From Paenibacillus ehimensis NBRC 15659 (GTDB taxonomy: Bacteria > Bacillota > Bacilli > Paenibacillales > NBRC-103111), in contig NZ_BILX01000003.1 of assembly GCF_004000785.1 (NCBI RefSeq), positions 124,001 to 188,000 on the forward strand: a stretch of DNA of 64,000 bases, written 5' to 3'. Under the pieces are notes generated by a model that was not told where the DNA came from, did not search any database, and saw only the letters and a program-made list of their open reading frames with translations. Below, in pieces: positions 8,778-17,376 of this stretch. Made by a program: the position numbers and the translations under genes. Position 1 is the first letter of the stretch; each line of letters opens with the position of its first letter.

Positions 8778-11027
8778 TCACGATTCGCGCAAATATGTAC
8801 CGGTTACGGATTGGCCGGCGTCAAGTATTTGCCGCGGGGGGCCTGCAAACACCACTTGCCCGCCTTTGTGTCCGCCTTCCGGCCCCATGTCGATAATCCA
8901 GTCGGCTTGCTTGATGACATCCGGATTGTGTTCGATCACGATAACCGTACTTCCTCCGTCTACCAAACGCTCTAGAATAGCCAGCAAATGCTTGACGTCC
9001 GACATGTGCAGCCCCGTCGTCGGTTCGTCCATCACATAGATGCGCCCCTTCTTGTGCAGCTCGCCGGCAAGCTTGAGACGCTGGCATTCCCCGCCCGATA
9101 ACGTGCTTAACGGCTGGCCGAGCGTCAAATAATCCAGCCCCACGTCGTAGAGTGCCTGCAGCGTATGCCGTATGGCGTGATCCTGATAGAAATGAAGCGC
9201 CTGCCGGACGCTCATGGCAAGCACATCCGAAATGGACTTGCCCTTAAACGTATATTGCAGCACCTCGTCATTAAAGCGCTTTCCTTCGCATATTTCGCAC
9301 ACGGTCGCGACGCCTTCCATAAAGGCGAGGTCGGTATAAATAACGCCAAGCCCTTGGCATTCCGGACATGCCCCTTTGGAATTGAAGCTGAACAGCGACG
9401 GACTCACCTTGTTCGCCCGTGCAAAGCATTTGCGTATCTCCTCCATTATCCCCATATAGGTCGCGGGATTGGAACGGATGGACGTGTTAACGGACGATTG
9501 ATCGATGACGATCGCATCAGGATGTTCAGATAGGAATACGCCATGGATAAGCGTGCTTTTGCCCGAGCCTGCTACACCGGTCACGACAGTCAGAACGCCA
9601 ACGGGAATGTCGACCGTCACGTTTTTCAGATTGTGCAGCGCGGCATCTGCAATCCTCATAAATCCGACCGGCTTCCGGTATTCGGCCTTCATCGGGACGA
9701 CCTGCCTCATCGCTTGTCCCGTCAGCGTATCCGATTGCAACAATCCTTCCAATCCGCCTTCATATACAATCTCCCCGCCGTCGGCACCGGCGCGCGGCCC
9801 GACATCGATAATGTGGTCGGCAATTTGAATGACATCCCGGTCGTGTTCCACGACAAGAACCGTATTGCCCTTATCCCGCAGCTTCCGCAGCAATCCGTTC
9901 AAGCGATACACGTCGCGCGGGTGCAGGCCGATGCTCGGCTCGTCGAAAATATAAATCATGTCGGTCAAGCTGCTGCTCAGATGCCGGACCATCTTGATCC
10001 GCTGCGATTCGCCTCCCGACAGCGTGGCCGTTTCACGATTCAGACTAAGGTAGTCGAGCCCCATGTCGACCATATGCTGCAGCCGCTCCGTCAGGCTGGA
10101 GATGATCGGTGCCGCGACCGGATCGCGGATTTCGCGGAGAACCGGAATGAGCTCCCCGATCTCCATCGCGGCATGCTCGGCTATGCTGAAGCCGTTGATC
10201 TTGCAGCTCAAGGCCGCTTGGCTGAGCCGGGTACCCTGACACAGCGGGCATGTCGACAGACGGATGAAGCGCTGCACTTGATGTTGCGTCTTCTCCGACA
10301 GCTCGCTGCTGTCCCGCTTGATGAACAGGCGGGTAAACTTGTCGACTACGCCTTCGAAGTCGGAGTGAACGGGACCGCCTTTGGAGGGTAGGGCAATTTT
10401 TGTGCCTTTGCCGTAAAGAAGCGTATGCCATTCTTCCTCCGTGTAATCCTCCAGCTTCTTATCGTTATCGAACAGCCCGGATAAGGTGTACGTTTTCCAG
10501 TACCAGGTGCCCACCGCGAACACGGGAAACAGGATCGCCCCTTCGTTCAGCGACCGGGATTTGTCAAACAGCCGGTGCACGTCAAGCGAGACGTTCCGGC
10601 CGATGCCGTCGCACTCCGGGCACATCCCTGCCGGGTCATTAAAAGAAAACGCATGGGAATACCCGATATACGGCTTTCCGATCCGCGAGAACAACAGCCG
10701 GAGCAGCGAATAGATGTCCGTGATCGTACCGACCGTCGAGCGGGAATTGGCACCGAGACGCCTCTGATCGATGACGATGGCCGTCGACAGGTTTTCAATC
10801 GCATCCGCGTCCGGCCGGCTGTACCGGGGGAGACGGTTACGGATGAATGCCGTAAAGGTCTCGTTGAGCTGGCGCTGGGCTTCGGCACTGACAGTATCGA
10901 AGACGATCGACGACTTGCCCGAGCCCGACACGCCGGTAAAAATCGTTATTTTCCGCTTCGGAATCCGGAGCGACACATTTTTTAAGTTGTTTTCTCTTGC
11001 ACCTTTTATGACGATATACTCTTGCAT
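8778..11027 (-). CDS. UvrA-like ATPase, short type
   Basis: Tandem ABC-type ATPase of the UvrA family, 749 residues against about 950 for housekeeping UvrA. Walker A motifs are GVSGSGKSS (about residue 33) and GVAGSGKST (about 480). ABC signatures are LSGGESQRIKMV and LSGGECQRLKL, and zinc-binding CPEC and CPLC pairs are present. The short form lacks much of the insertion that contacts UvrB in canonical UvrA. Short UvrA2 or DrrC-like proteins are linked to tolerance of DNA-binding drugs rather than general excision repair. It is followed by a WYL regulator, which fits a stress or drug-response role. The start is ATG 11027. Confidence 0.85.
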   Translation of the reverse strand: MQEYIVIKGARENNLKNVSLRIPKRKITIFTGVSGSGKSSIVFDTVSAEAQRQLNETFTAFIRNRLPRYSRPDADAIENLSTAIVIDQRRLGANSRSTVGTITDIYSLLRLLFSRIGKPYIGYSHAFSFNDPAGMCPECDGIGRNVSLDVHRLFDKSRSLNEGAILFPVFAVGTWYWKTYTLSGLFDNDKKLEDYTEEEWHTLLYGKGTKIALPSKGGPVHSDFEGVVDKFTRLFIKRDSSELSEKTQHQVQRFIRLSTCPLCQGTRLSQAALSCKINGFSIAEHAAMEIGELIPVLREIRDPVAAPIISSLTERLQHMVDMGLDYLSLNRETATLSGGESQRIKMVRHLSSSLTDMIYIFDEPSIGLHPRDVYRLNGLLRKLRDKGNTVLVVEHDRDVIQIADHIIDVGPRAGADGGEIVYEGGLEGLLQSDTLTGQAMRQVVPMKAEYRKPVGFMRIADAALHNLKNVTVDIPVGVLTVVTGVAGSGKSTLIHGVFLSEHPDAIVIDQSSVNTSIRSNPATYMGIMEEIRKCFARANKVSPSLFSFNSKGACPECQGLGVIYTDLAFMEGVATVCEICEGKRFNDEVLQYTFKGKSISDVLAMSVRQALHFYQDHAIRHTLQALYDVGLDYLTLGQPLSTLSGGECQRLKLAGELHKKGRIYVMDEPTTGLHMSDVKHLLAILERLVDGGSTVIVIEHNPDVIKQADWIIDMGPEGGHKGGQVVFAGPPRQILDAGQSVTGTYLRES

Positions 11028-11120
11028 GTACCCCTTCCCCCTCTATTGGTTCGATCGGCTGCATTTCTATCTTAAACGATCCTCCCTGACAACCTTATGT
11101 CAGGATGGTTCCTGTTCGGC

Positions 11121-11160
11121 AAAAAGAAACCGCCGGCAGGATTTGTCCCGCTGACGGTTT
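11121..11160 (-). terminator. Terminator after the SUFU-domain gene
   Basis: On the minus strand AAACCGTCAGCGGG pairs imperfectly with CCTGCCGGCGGTTT and is followed by CTTTTT. Confidence 0.6.
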
Positions 11161-11204
11161 GCGCTACGCCATTTCGATCATGCAGCCGCCAGGAGCAGGC
11201 AGGC

Positions 11205-12266
11205 TTAACCGATAACCTCTACGACGTTTCCTTCGTTATCCTTAATTTGCGTTTGTACAATTTGAATCGCGATTCCCGGTAAAGCGGAGACCTCAATTAT
11301 GCTTTCTTTGGGCAGCAATTTCCGGCTGAATTCCCCGGCCGTCACCTCATCCAGCGTAAATCGGATCTCGTCCTCTCCGGCTTCGCATTCCGGCTTCTCG
11401 CCCGCTTCAAACACGACCCGGATCTCCGGACCGACCAGCGTCAGATCTTTCCCTTTCAGGATGCGCCCTTGGAGCAATTTTCCGATGATTCCAGCCTGCT
11501 TGGCCCCCAGCTTCAGCGTGGAAGGCGTTTTGCTAAACCACCCTTTTTTACCCGGCTCCCAAGCCAATTGATCGACATATAAAAAGCCTGTATTCGAGCC
11601 TTCCTCCCGCATTCCTTTCTGCACGGCCTCGGAGATGGCCGGAATCCCAAGATGCGAAGCCCGTGACAGATCCGTGATATAACGAGGCATATGTTCCAGG
11701 CAAGCGGAGAGCACGCCAAGCGTATTCCACGTTTGCATCGCTTCGAGCTCGTCCCGCGTGATGCCGACCATCTGCACAAATTGCACCTGCCCGTTCGGCG
11801 TATCGATGGCCGGAAGCTCCGGGTCCTCCACGAAGGCCAAGGCGGTCAGCAGCGTATCCGCGCCCAGGCAGATCGGCCCGTTGGCATCCAAATAATCGCC
11901 TGATCTAAAAATATTGCCGCTGTTAAATACGTATCGTCCCATATTTTGCAGCAGGTTCAGCGCCCACGCCGGAGGCTCTTCCTCCCCTTCCTCGCGCGCC
12001 AGCCGAAACGTCAATTCAAACCCATATCCGCTATCGTCGGGATTGTCCGATTCCTTATCGTATAACTCCGTAAATCCGTAGGTCACGAAATGCCAATGCG
12101 GTGCAGGCTCGTCCGCCTTATACGCACTGATTCCGTCCAGCGGGTCTTGGCCCCCCAAGGCATAGGGAAGCAGTGTTCCGTAATGCTTCGGCTCCTGATC
12201 CCCGTACAGCCTCGTCATTTCCTGATCAATGGCATCCCAGCCCGCTGCGTTTGCTTCCTCGTTCAT
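11205..12266 (-). CDS. Suppressor-of-fused (SUFU) domain protein
   Basis: 353 residues from ATG 12266 (MNEEANAAGW), chosen because GGGAGGGAACG lies just upstream. The N-terminal 180 residues match the bacterial SUFU domain (HWHFVTYGFTELYDKES and YGFELTFRL segments). The C-terminal half is less conserved. Bacterial SUFU proteins are cytosolic and of unknown function, and are sometimes found as immunity-like partners of toxins; no toxin gene is next to it here. It is a single gene. Confidence 0.75.
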   Translation of the reverse strand: MNEEANAAGWDAIDQEMTRLYGDQEPKHYGTLLPYALGGQDPLDGISAYKADEPAPHWHFVTYGFTELYDKESDNPDDSGYGFELTFRLAREEGEEEPPAWALNLLQNMGRYVFNSGNIFRSGDYLDANGPICLGADTLLTALAFVEDPELPAIDTPNGQVQFVQMVGITRDELEAMQTWNTLGVLSACLEHMPRYITDLSRASHLGIPAISEAVQKGMREEGSNTGFLYVDQLAWEPGKKGWFSKTPSTLKLGAKQAGIIGKLLQGRILKGKDLTLVGPEIRVVFEAGEKPECEAGEDEIRFTLDEVTAGEFSRKLLPKESIIEVSALPGIAIQIVQTQIKDNEGNVVEVIG

Positions 12267-12454
12267 TACCGTTCCCTCCCATAAGTTTCTGTCCATGCTG
12301 CCTTAGCAGGCGTTCGGAGCCGTAACCCGTCAGGCTTTCATCGCTGTATCCTGCAAAAAGTCCACGAGGGTGGCCATTGCCGTAAAGAAACGCCTCTACC
12401 ATGTTAACCTCACTTGGAAATTTTATCAATACGGAGATGTTCCCCATTTCATAT

Positions 12455-12507
12455 AAAAAAGGCCGAGCGAACCCGGGACATGACCTGAGCTCGCTCGGCG
12501 GCCTTTT
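12455..12507 (-). terminator. Terminator after the permease gene
   Basis: On the minus strand GGCCGCCGAGCGA pairs with TCGCTCGGCC and is followed by TTTTTT. It is just past the permease stop at 12524. Confidence 0.8.
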
Positions 12508-12523
12508 GAGATATAGCGGCCTT

Positions 12524-13904
12524 CTATGCTTCTTCCTCTGCTTCGACTCTTTGCCGTTTTCCTACGCCAAAGACATAATAGCTCACAACGACGATGGAAA
12601 TGAATGACGCTCCGACAATCAAAGATACGCGAGTATCGGGGTTGAACCACATTCCGATTAACACCAGTGACAAGAAAATGATCGTGATATAATTGCTGAT
12701 TGGAAAGAAAACAGACTTAAACGGATGTTCCTTCAAGCCGTCCTTCCATTTTTTTCTGAATTTGAATTGGCTGAAGGCAAGCGCAAACCAAGGCACCATG
12801 CCCGGAAGAACACTGGCGCTGTAAATGTACAGGAACAATTTGGAATCGGGAAGCAGGTAGTTAAACAGCACCCCGACCAGCAGCAAAGAGATCGTTGAAG
12901 CGATACTATTCCTCGGGACGCCGCTCCGGGATACTTTTCCGAAAAATTTAGGCGCCTGACCGTTAGAGGCCAACGTATACAGCATTCTTCCCGCACTGTA
13001 GATCCCGCTGTTGCAGCCGGACATCGCCGCCGTGAGAACAACGAAATTGATAATGCCCGCCGCGGCGACAATTCCTACTTTGGCAAAGGTCATGACGAAG
13101 GGGCTGCCGATTTTCGCCGACTTGGTTCCATGGATAAAGCGTGACGATGACAAAGACGGCGCCCGCGTAAAAAATCAAAATGCGCCAGACAATATTTTTG
13201 ATCGCTTTGCGCAAGGTGAATTTCGGATTTTCCGCTTCACCGGCGGTAATCCCAACCAATTCAACGCCTTGGTAAGCGGCCGTTACGATGCAAAGGGCAA
13301 ATAAAAAGCCTTTCAATCCGCCGGCGAAAAAACCGCCGTGTGCATAAAGATTCGACAGGCCGATGGGCTGTCCTCCGTTGCCCCAACCGAAGAAGATCAT
13401 GGCCGTTCCAATCCCAATCATGGCGACGATTGCGACGACTTTGATCAAGGCGAACCAAAATTCAAATTCTCCGTAAAATTTGACGGCCGCTAAATTGGCC
13501 GCTGCAATGATTGCTACGCCTGCCAACGCCGGCAGCCATTGCGGAATGTCGGGAAACCAATAGCCGACGTAAATTCCGATGGCGGTCACTTCCGCCATGC
13601 CCACCGTTACCCACAAAAACCAATAGCTCCAAGCCGTTAAGTAACCGGCCAAAGGGCTGATATATTTATGAGCGAACGTGGCAAAAGATCCGGTCACCGG
13701 TTCGAGAATCAACATCTCCCCCATGATCCGCATGACAAAAAACACAATGATCCCGGCTAACAGATAGGCCAGCAATACGGAAGGCCCGGCCCATTTGATC
13801 GTGCTTGCCGACCCCATGAACAAGCCAACGCCAATCGTGCCCCCAAGCGCTATCAGCTCAATATGCCGGGGCTTCAATCCTCTGACTAATTTCTTTGATT
13901 CCAA
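12524..13904 (-). pseudogene. Amino acid permease (APC family), broken by a single-base frameshift
   Basis: The N-terminal part (13904 to about 13115) carries the APC hallmark [13 protein letters not shown] and about seven membrane segments. It then runs out of frame after YPWNQVG. The C-terminal part (from about 13114 to 12524) continues in another frame as [14 protein letters not shown] and carries the remaining segments. Removing one A from the AAAA run (TTTT at 13111-13114 on the plus strand) restores NQVGEIGSPF and a normal protein of about 460 residues. Close relatives transport D-Ala, Ser, Pro or similar amino acids. The start is TTG 13904. The fault is either a recent mutation or a homopolymer sequencing error. 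Confidence 0.85.
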
Positions 13905-14150
13905 AAAAACGCCCCCATTCTATGTATGCTCCGTTAAAAGCGGATCATCGAAAGGACCCGGCCGCCTCCAATACCACAAAATTGTATGATATAAAACGTA
14001 GAAAAACAACTCCCAGTGAGCAGACAATCGTTGGGGTAATGGGATGCTTAGCTTAAACCAACGAAAAAACGGCCCTGTCCCTTGGATGAACAGTTGCCGT
14101 TTATCGGCACCGCAAGCGCTTGGCTTCACTCTTGGGCAAACAGTCGAAGT

Positions 14151-14334
14151 CTCGAACTTTACCTCGGATATTCGCTGCTTGGACCTCCAAGCAGGCTGCC
14201 GCCTCTGTTTTTTAAATATTTGTCGAAGAAGTCCAGCGTATAGGCATTCACGATGGAGCGGCTCTAGTCGGGTTCAGCTTGCCAGTCATTCCGATTTGCC
14301 GGAAAAGCGGGGTAAGAAACTGGACGTCGGCAAA
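14151..14334 (-). pseudogene. Remnant of a PAF-acetylhydrolase-like (dienelactone hydrolase) gene, C-terminal end
   Basis: Reading the minus strand and allowing two one-base deletions gives a run ending in a hydrolase C-terminus: FADVQFLTPLF, GKLNPTRA, then SIVNAYTLDFFDKYLK, then LLGGPSSEYP and VKFE. This pattern (an FxD-x-LTP segment, NPxRA, VNAYxLxFFDKYLK, EYPEVxFE) is the usual end of bacterial platelet-activating-factor acetylhydrolase-like proteins. Frames change near 14270 and near 14163, where one G is missing before AGGTAAAG. Nothing recognisable remains upstream of about 14340, so this is a decayed gene. The rest of 13905-14526 holds no other recognisable feature. Confidence 0.7.
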
Positions 14335-14526
14335 CATTCAAAAAGTCTCATTTGGAGCTCTCCCGTTCATTTTAATGGTATCAAGAAGTGTTTTAAACCC
14401 GGATCTTCATCCCCTGCCTTCGTGCAAACCGAATGATATGCTCATCTTACTTTAGCGGGCTGACATCAACCATTGATTTGCCTTATGTCCACCGTCCGAA
14501 GCTTACAATATCGTCCGCATAAATGC

Positions 14527-14554
14527 AAAAAAGCCTGATTTCTCAGGCTTTTGT
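14527..14554. terminator. Bidirectional terminator after the cupin gene
   Basis: AAAAGCCTGA, a short loop, and TCAGGCTTTT: a strong hairpin with A-run and T-run on opposite sides. On the minus strand it ends the DUF2249-to-cupin operon. Confidence 0.85.
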
Positions 14555-14584
14555 TTCAAATTTATGCACGAATCGGTTACCGCT

Positions 14585-14926
14585 TTAGATTTCCCGTGCG
14601 AAGCGTTCGTCAGGAATTTTATTCAGGTTTACATACAATGTGGCAGGCTCTTGACCGGTATTGGCAAAAGCGAACGACTCCTCGCCTCCGCATCGCACGC
14701 AATCCCCCTGCCGGACTTCCGTCTCCACGCCGTCTATGATCATCGTGCCGCCGCCTTGAACGACCAATACGTAGACTTGAGTTCCCGGATGCCGGTGTAC
14801 AGGAAGCTGCTGGCCCGGCATAAAATTCAACGTAAAAACGATGCTTCCGTCCGCTTGGAACAATACTTTTTTCGTAAACCGCTCCTCCTGAAACGATTGG
14901 TGCGCCTCAAGCCTTTTGATGTCCAT
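14585..14926 (-). CDS. Small cupin-domain protein
   Basis: 113-residue single-domain cupin with the metal-binding pattern PVHRHPGTQVYVLV and, later, GDCVRCGGEESFAF. The role is unknown. It is the last gene of a five-gene operon behind an Fnr-type promoter and lies 59 bases after the DUF59 gene. Its start, ATG 14926, is preceded by AAGGAGG. By context it may bind a metal or a small ligand under anoxia or nitrosative stress; that is inference only. Confidence 0.8.
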   Translation of the reverse strand: MDIKRLEAHQSFQEERFTKKVLFQADGSIVFTLNFMPGQQLPVHRHPGTQVYVLVVQGGGTMIIDGVETEVRQGDCVRCGGEESFAFANTGQEPATLYVNLNKIPDERFAREI

Positions 14927-14985
14927 CCGCAGTCCCTCCTTTTCATCCTGTCAGCGTTGCTCCCGGGCCGCCTTCTCCGTGGATC

Positions 14986-15294
14986 TTACCAAGCGCCCAA
15001 TTGACGCTTTGCTTCGTCCGACATCCGGTCCGGCGTCCATTGCGGCTCCCATACGACCTCCACGCTGACGCTGGCAACTCCGGGCTTTCCCTCCAAAGCA
15101 CGGCGCACACCGCCGATGATCGTATCGTGCAGCGGGCAGCCGGGCGTCGTTAACGTCATCCGAACCGCGATGTGCCCGTCTTTGATGTCAATGCCATAGA
15201 TCAGACCGAGGTCTACGACATTGACGCCGAGCTCCGGGTCGAACACCAGCATCAGCTGCCGCCGCACCGTCTCTTCGTTTACTTGCGTTGTCAT
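14986..15294 (-). CDS. DUF59/MIP18-type metal-sulfur cluster assembly factor
   Basis: 102 residues with the family signature DPELGVNVVDLGLIYGI and the conserved cysteine in TTPGCPLHD. Relatives (PaaD, SufT, eukaryotic MIP18) help deliver Fe-S clusters to target proteins. It sits between a haem-copper-oxidase-like membrane protein and a cupin in an operon with an Fnr box, so it may help mature an Fe-S protein needed under oxygen limitation. The start is ATG 15294 with AGGAGAG upstream. Confidence 0.87.
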   Translation of the reverse strand: MTTQVNEETVRRQLMLVFDPELGVNVVDLGLIYGIDIKDGHIAVRMTLTTPGCPLHDTIIGGVRRALEGKPGVASVSVEVVWEPQWTPDRMSDEAKRQLGAW

Positions 15295-15337
15295 GGCATT
15301 CTCTCCTCTCTTGTGTACAAAGGCAAAAGCACCATTA

Positions 15338-16570
15338 TTATTTGGTAAACACTCTGGCGATCACGCCGATATAAAACAAAGCGCCGGCGGATAACGCCGC
15401 TATGCCTGTGACGGCAGCTCGCGGTTCCATGACTCCCATGCCCGCCAAGGCAATCAGCAGCCCCGCAGCCATCACCCACATCCCTGCATCGATGCTGCGT
15501 TCGCTGATGAGATCGGACATGACGGGCACCCCGGGCCTCCCGGCTTGATCGCCGTATTTGTGCGTCCACCATAGGAACGGCACGATTTTCGACATGTATC
15601 CGAGAACCGTAACCGCCACCCATCCCCACAGGTACACCCAACCGGCGATAATGATCCAGGACAAGCTGGTCAGCAGCGAAGGAGCCGCAAGCCCAATGCC
15701 AAGCGACAGGATGCAAAAAACGAGCAAAGCTCGGGTGCTCCAAACGGTCCATACAATCCCGCGCCCCGGCGAGGCTTTATGACTGTGCTTGCGGATGTCA
15801 CGAATCAACCGGTCGTATACGAGCAGCGCCGCCGCGAGCAGCAAAATCCCCGCAAGCAACGGCCAGGACCCGCCCGGCCCCAGAGAAGCCCACACGCCCA
15901 CGATGACCGCCGCATTCCACAGTCCGAGGATAATGTACTGGGGCCTGTCGGAGGCGCCGTGGGACAAGTAAAACATCGGCAGCATTTTATAGCTGAATCC
16001 GGTAATCAGCAGCCCGAACCAGCCGAGCGTCCCAAGCCAGATATGAGCGGCGAGCAAACGTTCGTGCACGTCCGCCCACCATGGAAACGCAAAGTTTAAG
16101 CCCATCGCCAAGCCGAGCAGTCCGGTCCCTGCCAAATAAAACAGCGCGCAGGCGGTGCTTAGAGTGATCGGATTCCAGCGCTTCGCCTCCCACAGCGTCC
16201 GTCCGACATTCCAGACAAAAAGCAGAATGCCGGTGACTGCGGCGACGGCTCCGACGGCGATCCATTCGACCCGGCTTTGTAAAAATCCGGTCAGCAGGAT
16301 GACCGTCCCTCCCGTGAAAAATACATAATGCACATAGCCAAGTATGCGGCTGAAAATACGGCGTTGAAGCACGACATCGATCAGCTGGTAAACCGCTCCC
16401 ATCGCGACCATTGTCGCCCAGTCCAGCACCAGCAAATGAACGCGAAACCAGCCATCGGGGCTGCGGGGATGGTCGAGCGCCCAGCCCCCGGCGGTGAACA
16501 GAGATCCTGCATGAAACAGGACAAAGCTGACAATCCCGGTGGCAATAAATAACAGCGGCAGTCGAAGCAT
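15338..16570 (-). CDS. Polytopic membrane protein resembling cytochrome oxidase / NO reductase large subunits
   Basis: 410 residues with about 11-12 membrane segments. Conserved histidines lie inside segments: FRVHLLVLDWATM, GYVHYVFF, VHERLLAAHIWLGTLGW and WWTHKYG. This spacing recalls haem-copper oxidase subunit I and NorB-like folds, but the full set of metal ligands is not evident, so oxidase activity should not be assumed. I chose ATG 16570 because GGAGGT lies 7 bases upstream; an ATG at 16585 overlaps that ribosome site. It is the third gene of the Fnr-box operon, after two DUF2249 genes. Confidence 0.7.
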   Translation of the reverse strand: MLRLPLLFIATGIVSFVLFHAGSLFTAGGWALDHPRSPDGWFRVHLLVLDWATMVAMGAVYQLIDVVLQRRIFSRILGYVHYVFFTGGTVILLTGFLQSRVEWIAVGAVAAVTGILLFVWNVGRTLWEAKRWNPITLSTACALFYLAGTGLLGLAMGLNFAFPWWADVHERLLAAHIWLGTLGWFGLLITGFSYKMLPMFYLSHGASDRPQYIILGLWNAAVIVGVWASLGPGGSWPLLAGILLLAAALLVYDRLIRDIRKHSHKASPGRGIVWTVWSTRALLVFCILSLGIGLAAPSLLTSLSWIIIAGWVYLWGWVAVTVLGYMSKIVPFLWWTHKYGDQAGRPGVPVMSDLISERSIDAGMWVMAAGLLIALAGMGVMEPRAAVTGIAALSAGALFYIGVIARVFTK

Positions 16571-16606
16571 ACCATGCACCTCCATGCAGATAGCTTTTTC
16601 CGAAAG

Positions 16607-16831
16607 CTATTTTTTCGTAATAGCGACTTTGGCGGTGCCGTCCGGCTGCGGATCGACTTCATACGAATATTGGAGCCGCCGCAGCTCCTCGATCAAAAAC
16701 ATAGGGACCCGGTCGTTGTGAATCACGAGAATGTCCCCGTTCCCCATGTCTTCCAGCGCCTTCAGTGTACGCAGCATCGGCTGCGGGGGCTCCAGCCCCC
16801 GGTTGTCCAATTCCGTGACACGGCTGCTCAT
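16607..16831 (-). CDS. DUF2249-domain protein (short)
   Basis: 74 residues matching DUF2249 with the pattern LDNRGLEPPQPMLRTLKALEDM and a GDILVIHNDRVP core. This is a TusA-like small fold often found beside hemerythrin, NO- or nitrate-related genes in Bacilli. The exact role is unknown. Its ATG overlaps the stop of the preceding DUF2249 gene (ATGA), so translation is coupled. Confidence 0.85.
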   Translation of the reverse strand: MSSRVTELDNRGLEPPQPMLRTLKALEDMGNGDILVIHNDRVPMFLIEELRRLQYSYEVDPQPDGTAKVAITKK

Positions 16832-17130
16832 GACCCGGCCTCCTCATCTTTGAAGGATTGCAGCGACATGGCTTCCAGCTTCGCCCGAGCCCCGGCTCCT
16901 CTGGCGAAAGCGGTGATCCAATGATCGTCTCCGACGCTTTCGACCTTGTTGGCATACCCTTTAGCCTTCATGATGCCGAGCAGCGGCGTAGGTTTAAACA
17001 GCGCATGCAGCACGAACACATCGTCCGGCTCCAACCCATCCACCGCATCCATAATTTGCTTGAACGGCTCCAGCTTTTTCCGCAAAAATGGCCGCACATC
17101 CAGCTCCACTACGTTTACGTCTCGCTTCAT
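16828..17130 (-). CDS. DUF2249-domain protein (first gene of operon)
   Basis: 100 residues. VVELDVRPFLRKKLEPF and the PDDVFVLHALFKPTPLL core match DUF2249. Paired DUF2249 genes next to an oxidase-like membrane protein and a DUF59 gene recur in aerobic Bacilli with anaerobic nitrogen-oxide metabolism (general knowledge). The start is ATG 17130 with GGGGGAAG upstream. Transcription should begin near 17194 from a promoter with an Fnr box centred at -41.5. Confidence 0.85.
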   Translation of the reverse strand: MKRDVNVVELDVRPFLRKKLEPFKQIMDAVDGLEPDDVFVLHALFKPTPLLGIMKAKGYANKVESVGDDHWITAFARGAGARAKLEAMSLQSFKDEEAGS

Positions 17131-17188
17131 GCTTCTTCCCCCAATCCATTGGCCGGAGCGAACGTCCGGTCCAAATGAGAATTGTTTT

Positions 17189-17204
17189 CACTGTATCTAC
17201 AGTG
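17189..17204. promoter_or_regulatory. Perfect palindrome over the -10 of the DUF2249 operon
   Basis: CACTGTATCTACAGTG: two perfect 7-base arms separated by 2 bases. It overlaps the -10 (17201-17206) and the predicted start of transcription, the right place for a repressor operator. Confidence 0.5.
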
Positions 17205-17243
17205 TAGCGGATTCGGCAGCGCCAGTTTGTGACTGCAATCACA
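17201..17243 (-). promoter_or_regulatory. Fnr-type activated promoter of the DUF2249 operon
   Basis: TTTGTGACTGCAATCACAAA at 17226-17245 contains the perfect Crp/Fnr-type palindrome TGTGA-N6-TCACA (17228-17243), and TACACT (17206-17201) on the minus strand acts as -10. The centre of the palindrome (17235.5) lies 41.5 bases before the predicted start (about 17194), as in class II Fnr- or Crp-activated promoters. In B. subtilis, Fnr with an intact Fe-S cluster activates such sites under anoxia. Confidence 0.8.
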
Positions 17244-17280
17244 AATTCATTTTGTTTTTCGGAACGGCGGTGTCCGAACG

Positions 17281-17308
17281 AAAAAAATCCTGCCGACAGG
17301 CAGGATTC
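17281..17308 (-). terminator. Terminator after the MFS gene at 17377
   Basis: On the minus strand AATCCTGCC/GGCAGGATT with a short loop, followed by seven T. Confidence 0.85.
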
Positions 17309-17376
17309 CCGGAAAGCTATACGTTATTATTGGATGCCGTTCAATGCGCATTCTTGTTCAAATCGACGGCGGCCGG

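Noticed and set aside
14044-14436. Open frame of 130 codons on the plus strand
   Set aside because: The translation resembles no protein, and it overlaps the recognisable hydrolase remnant on the other strand.
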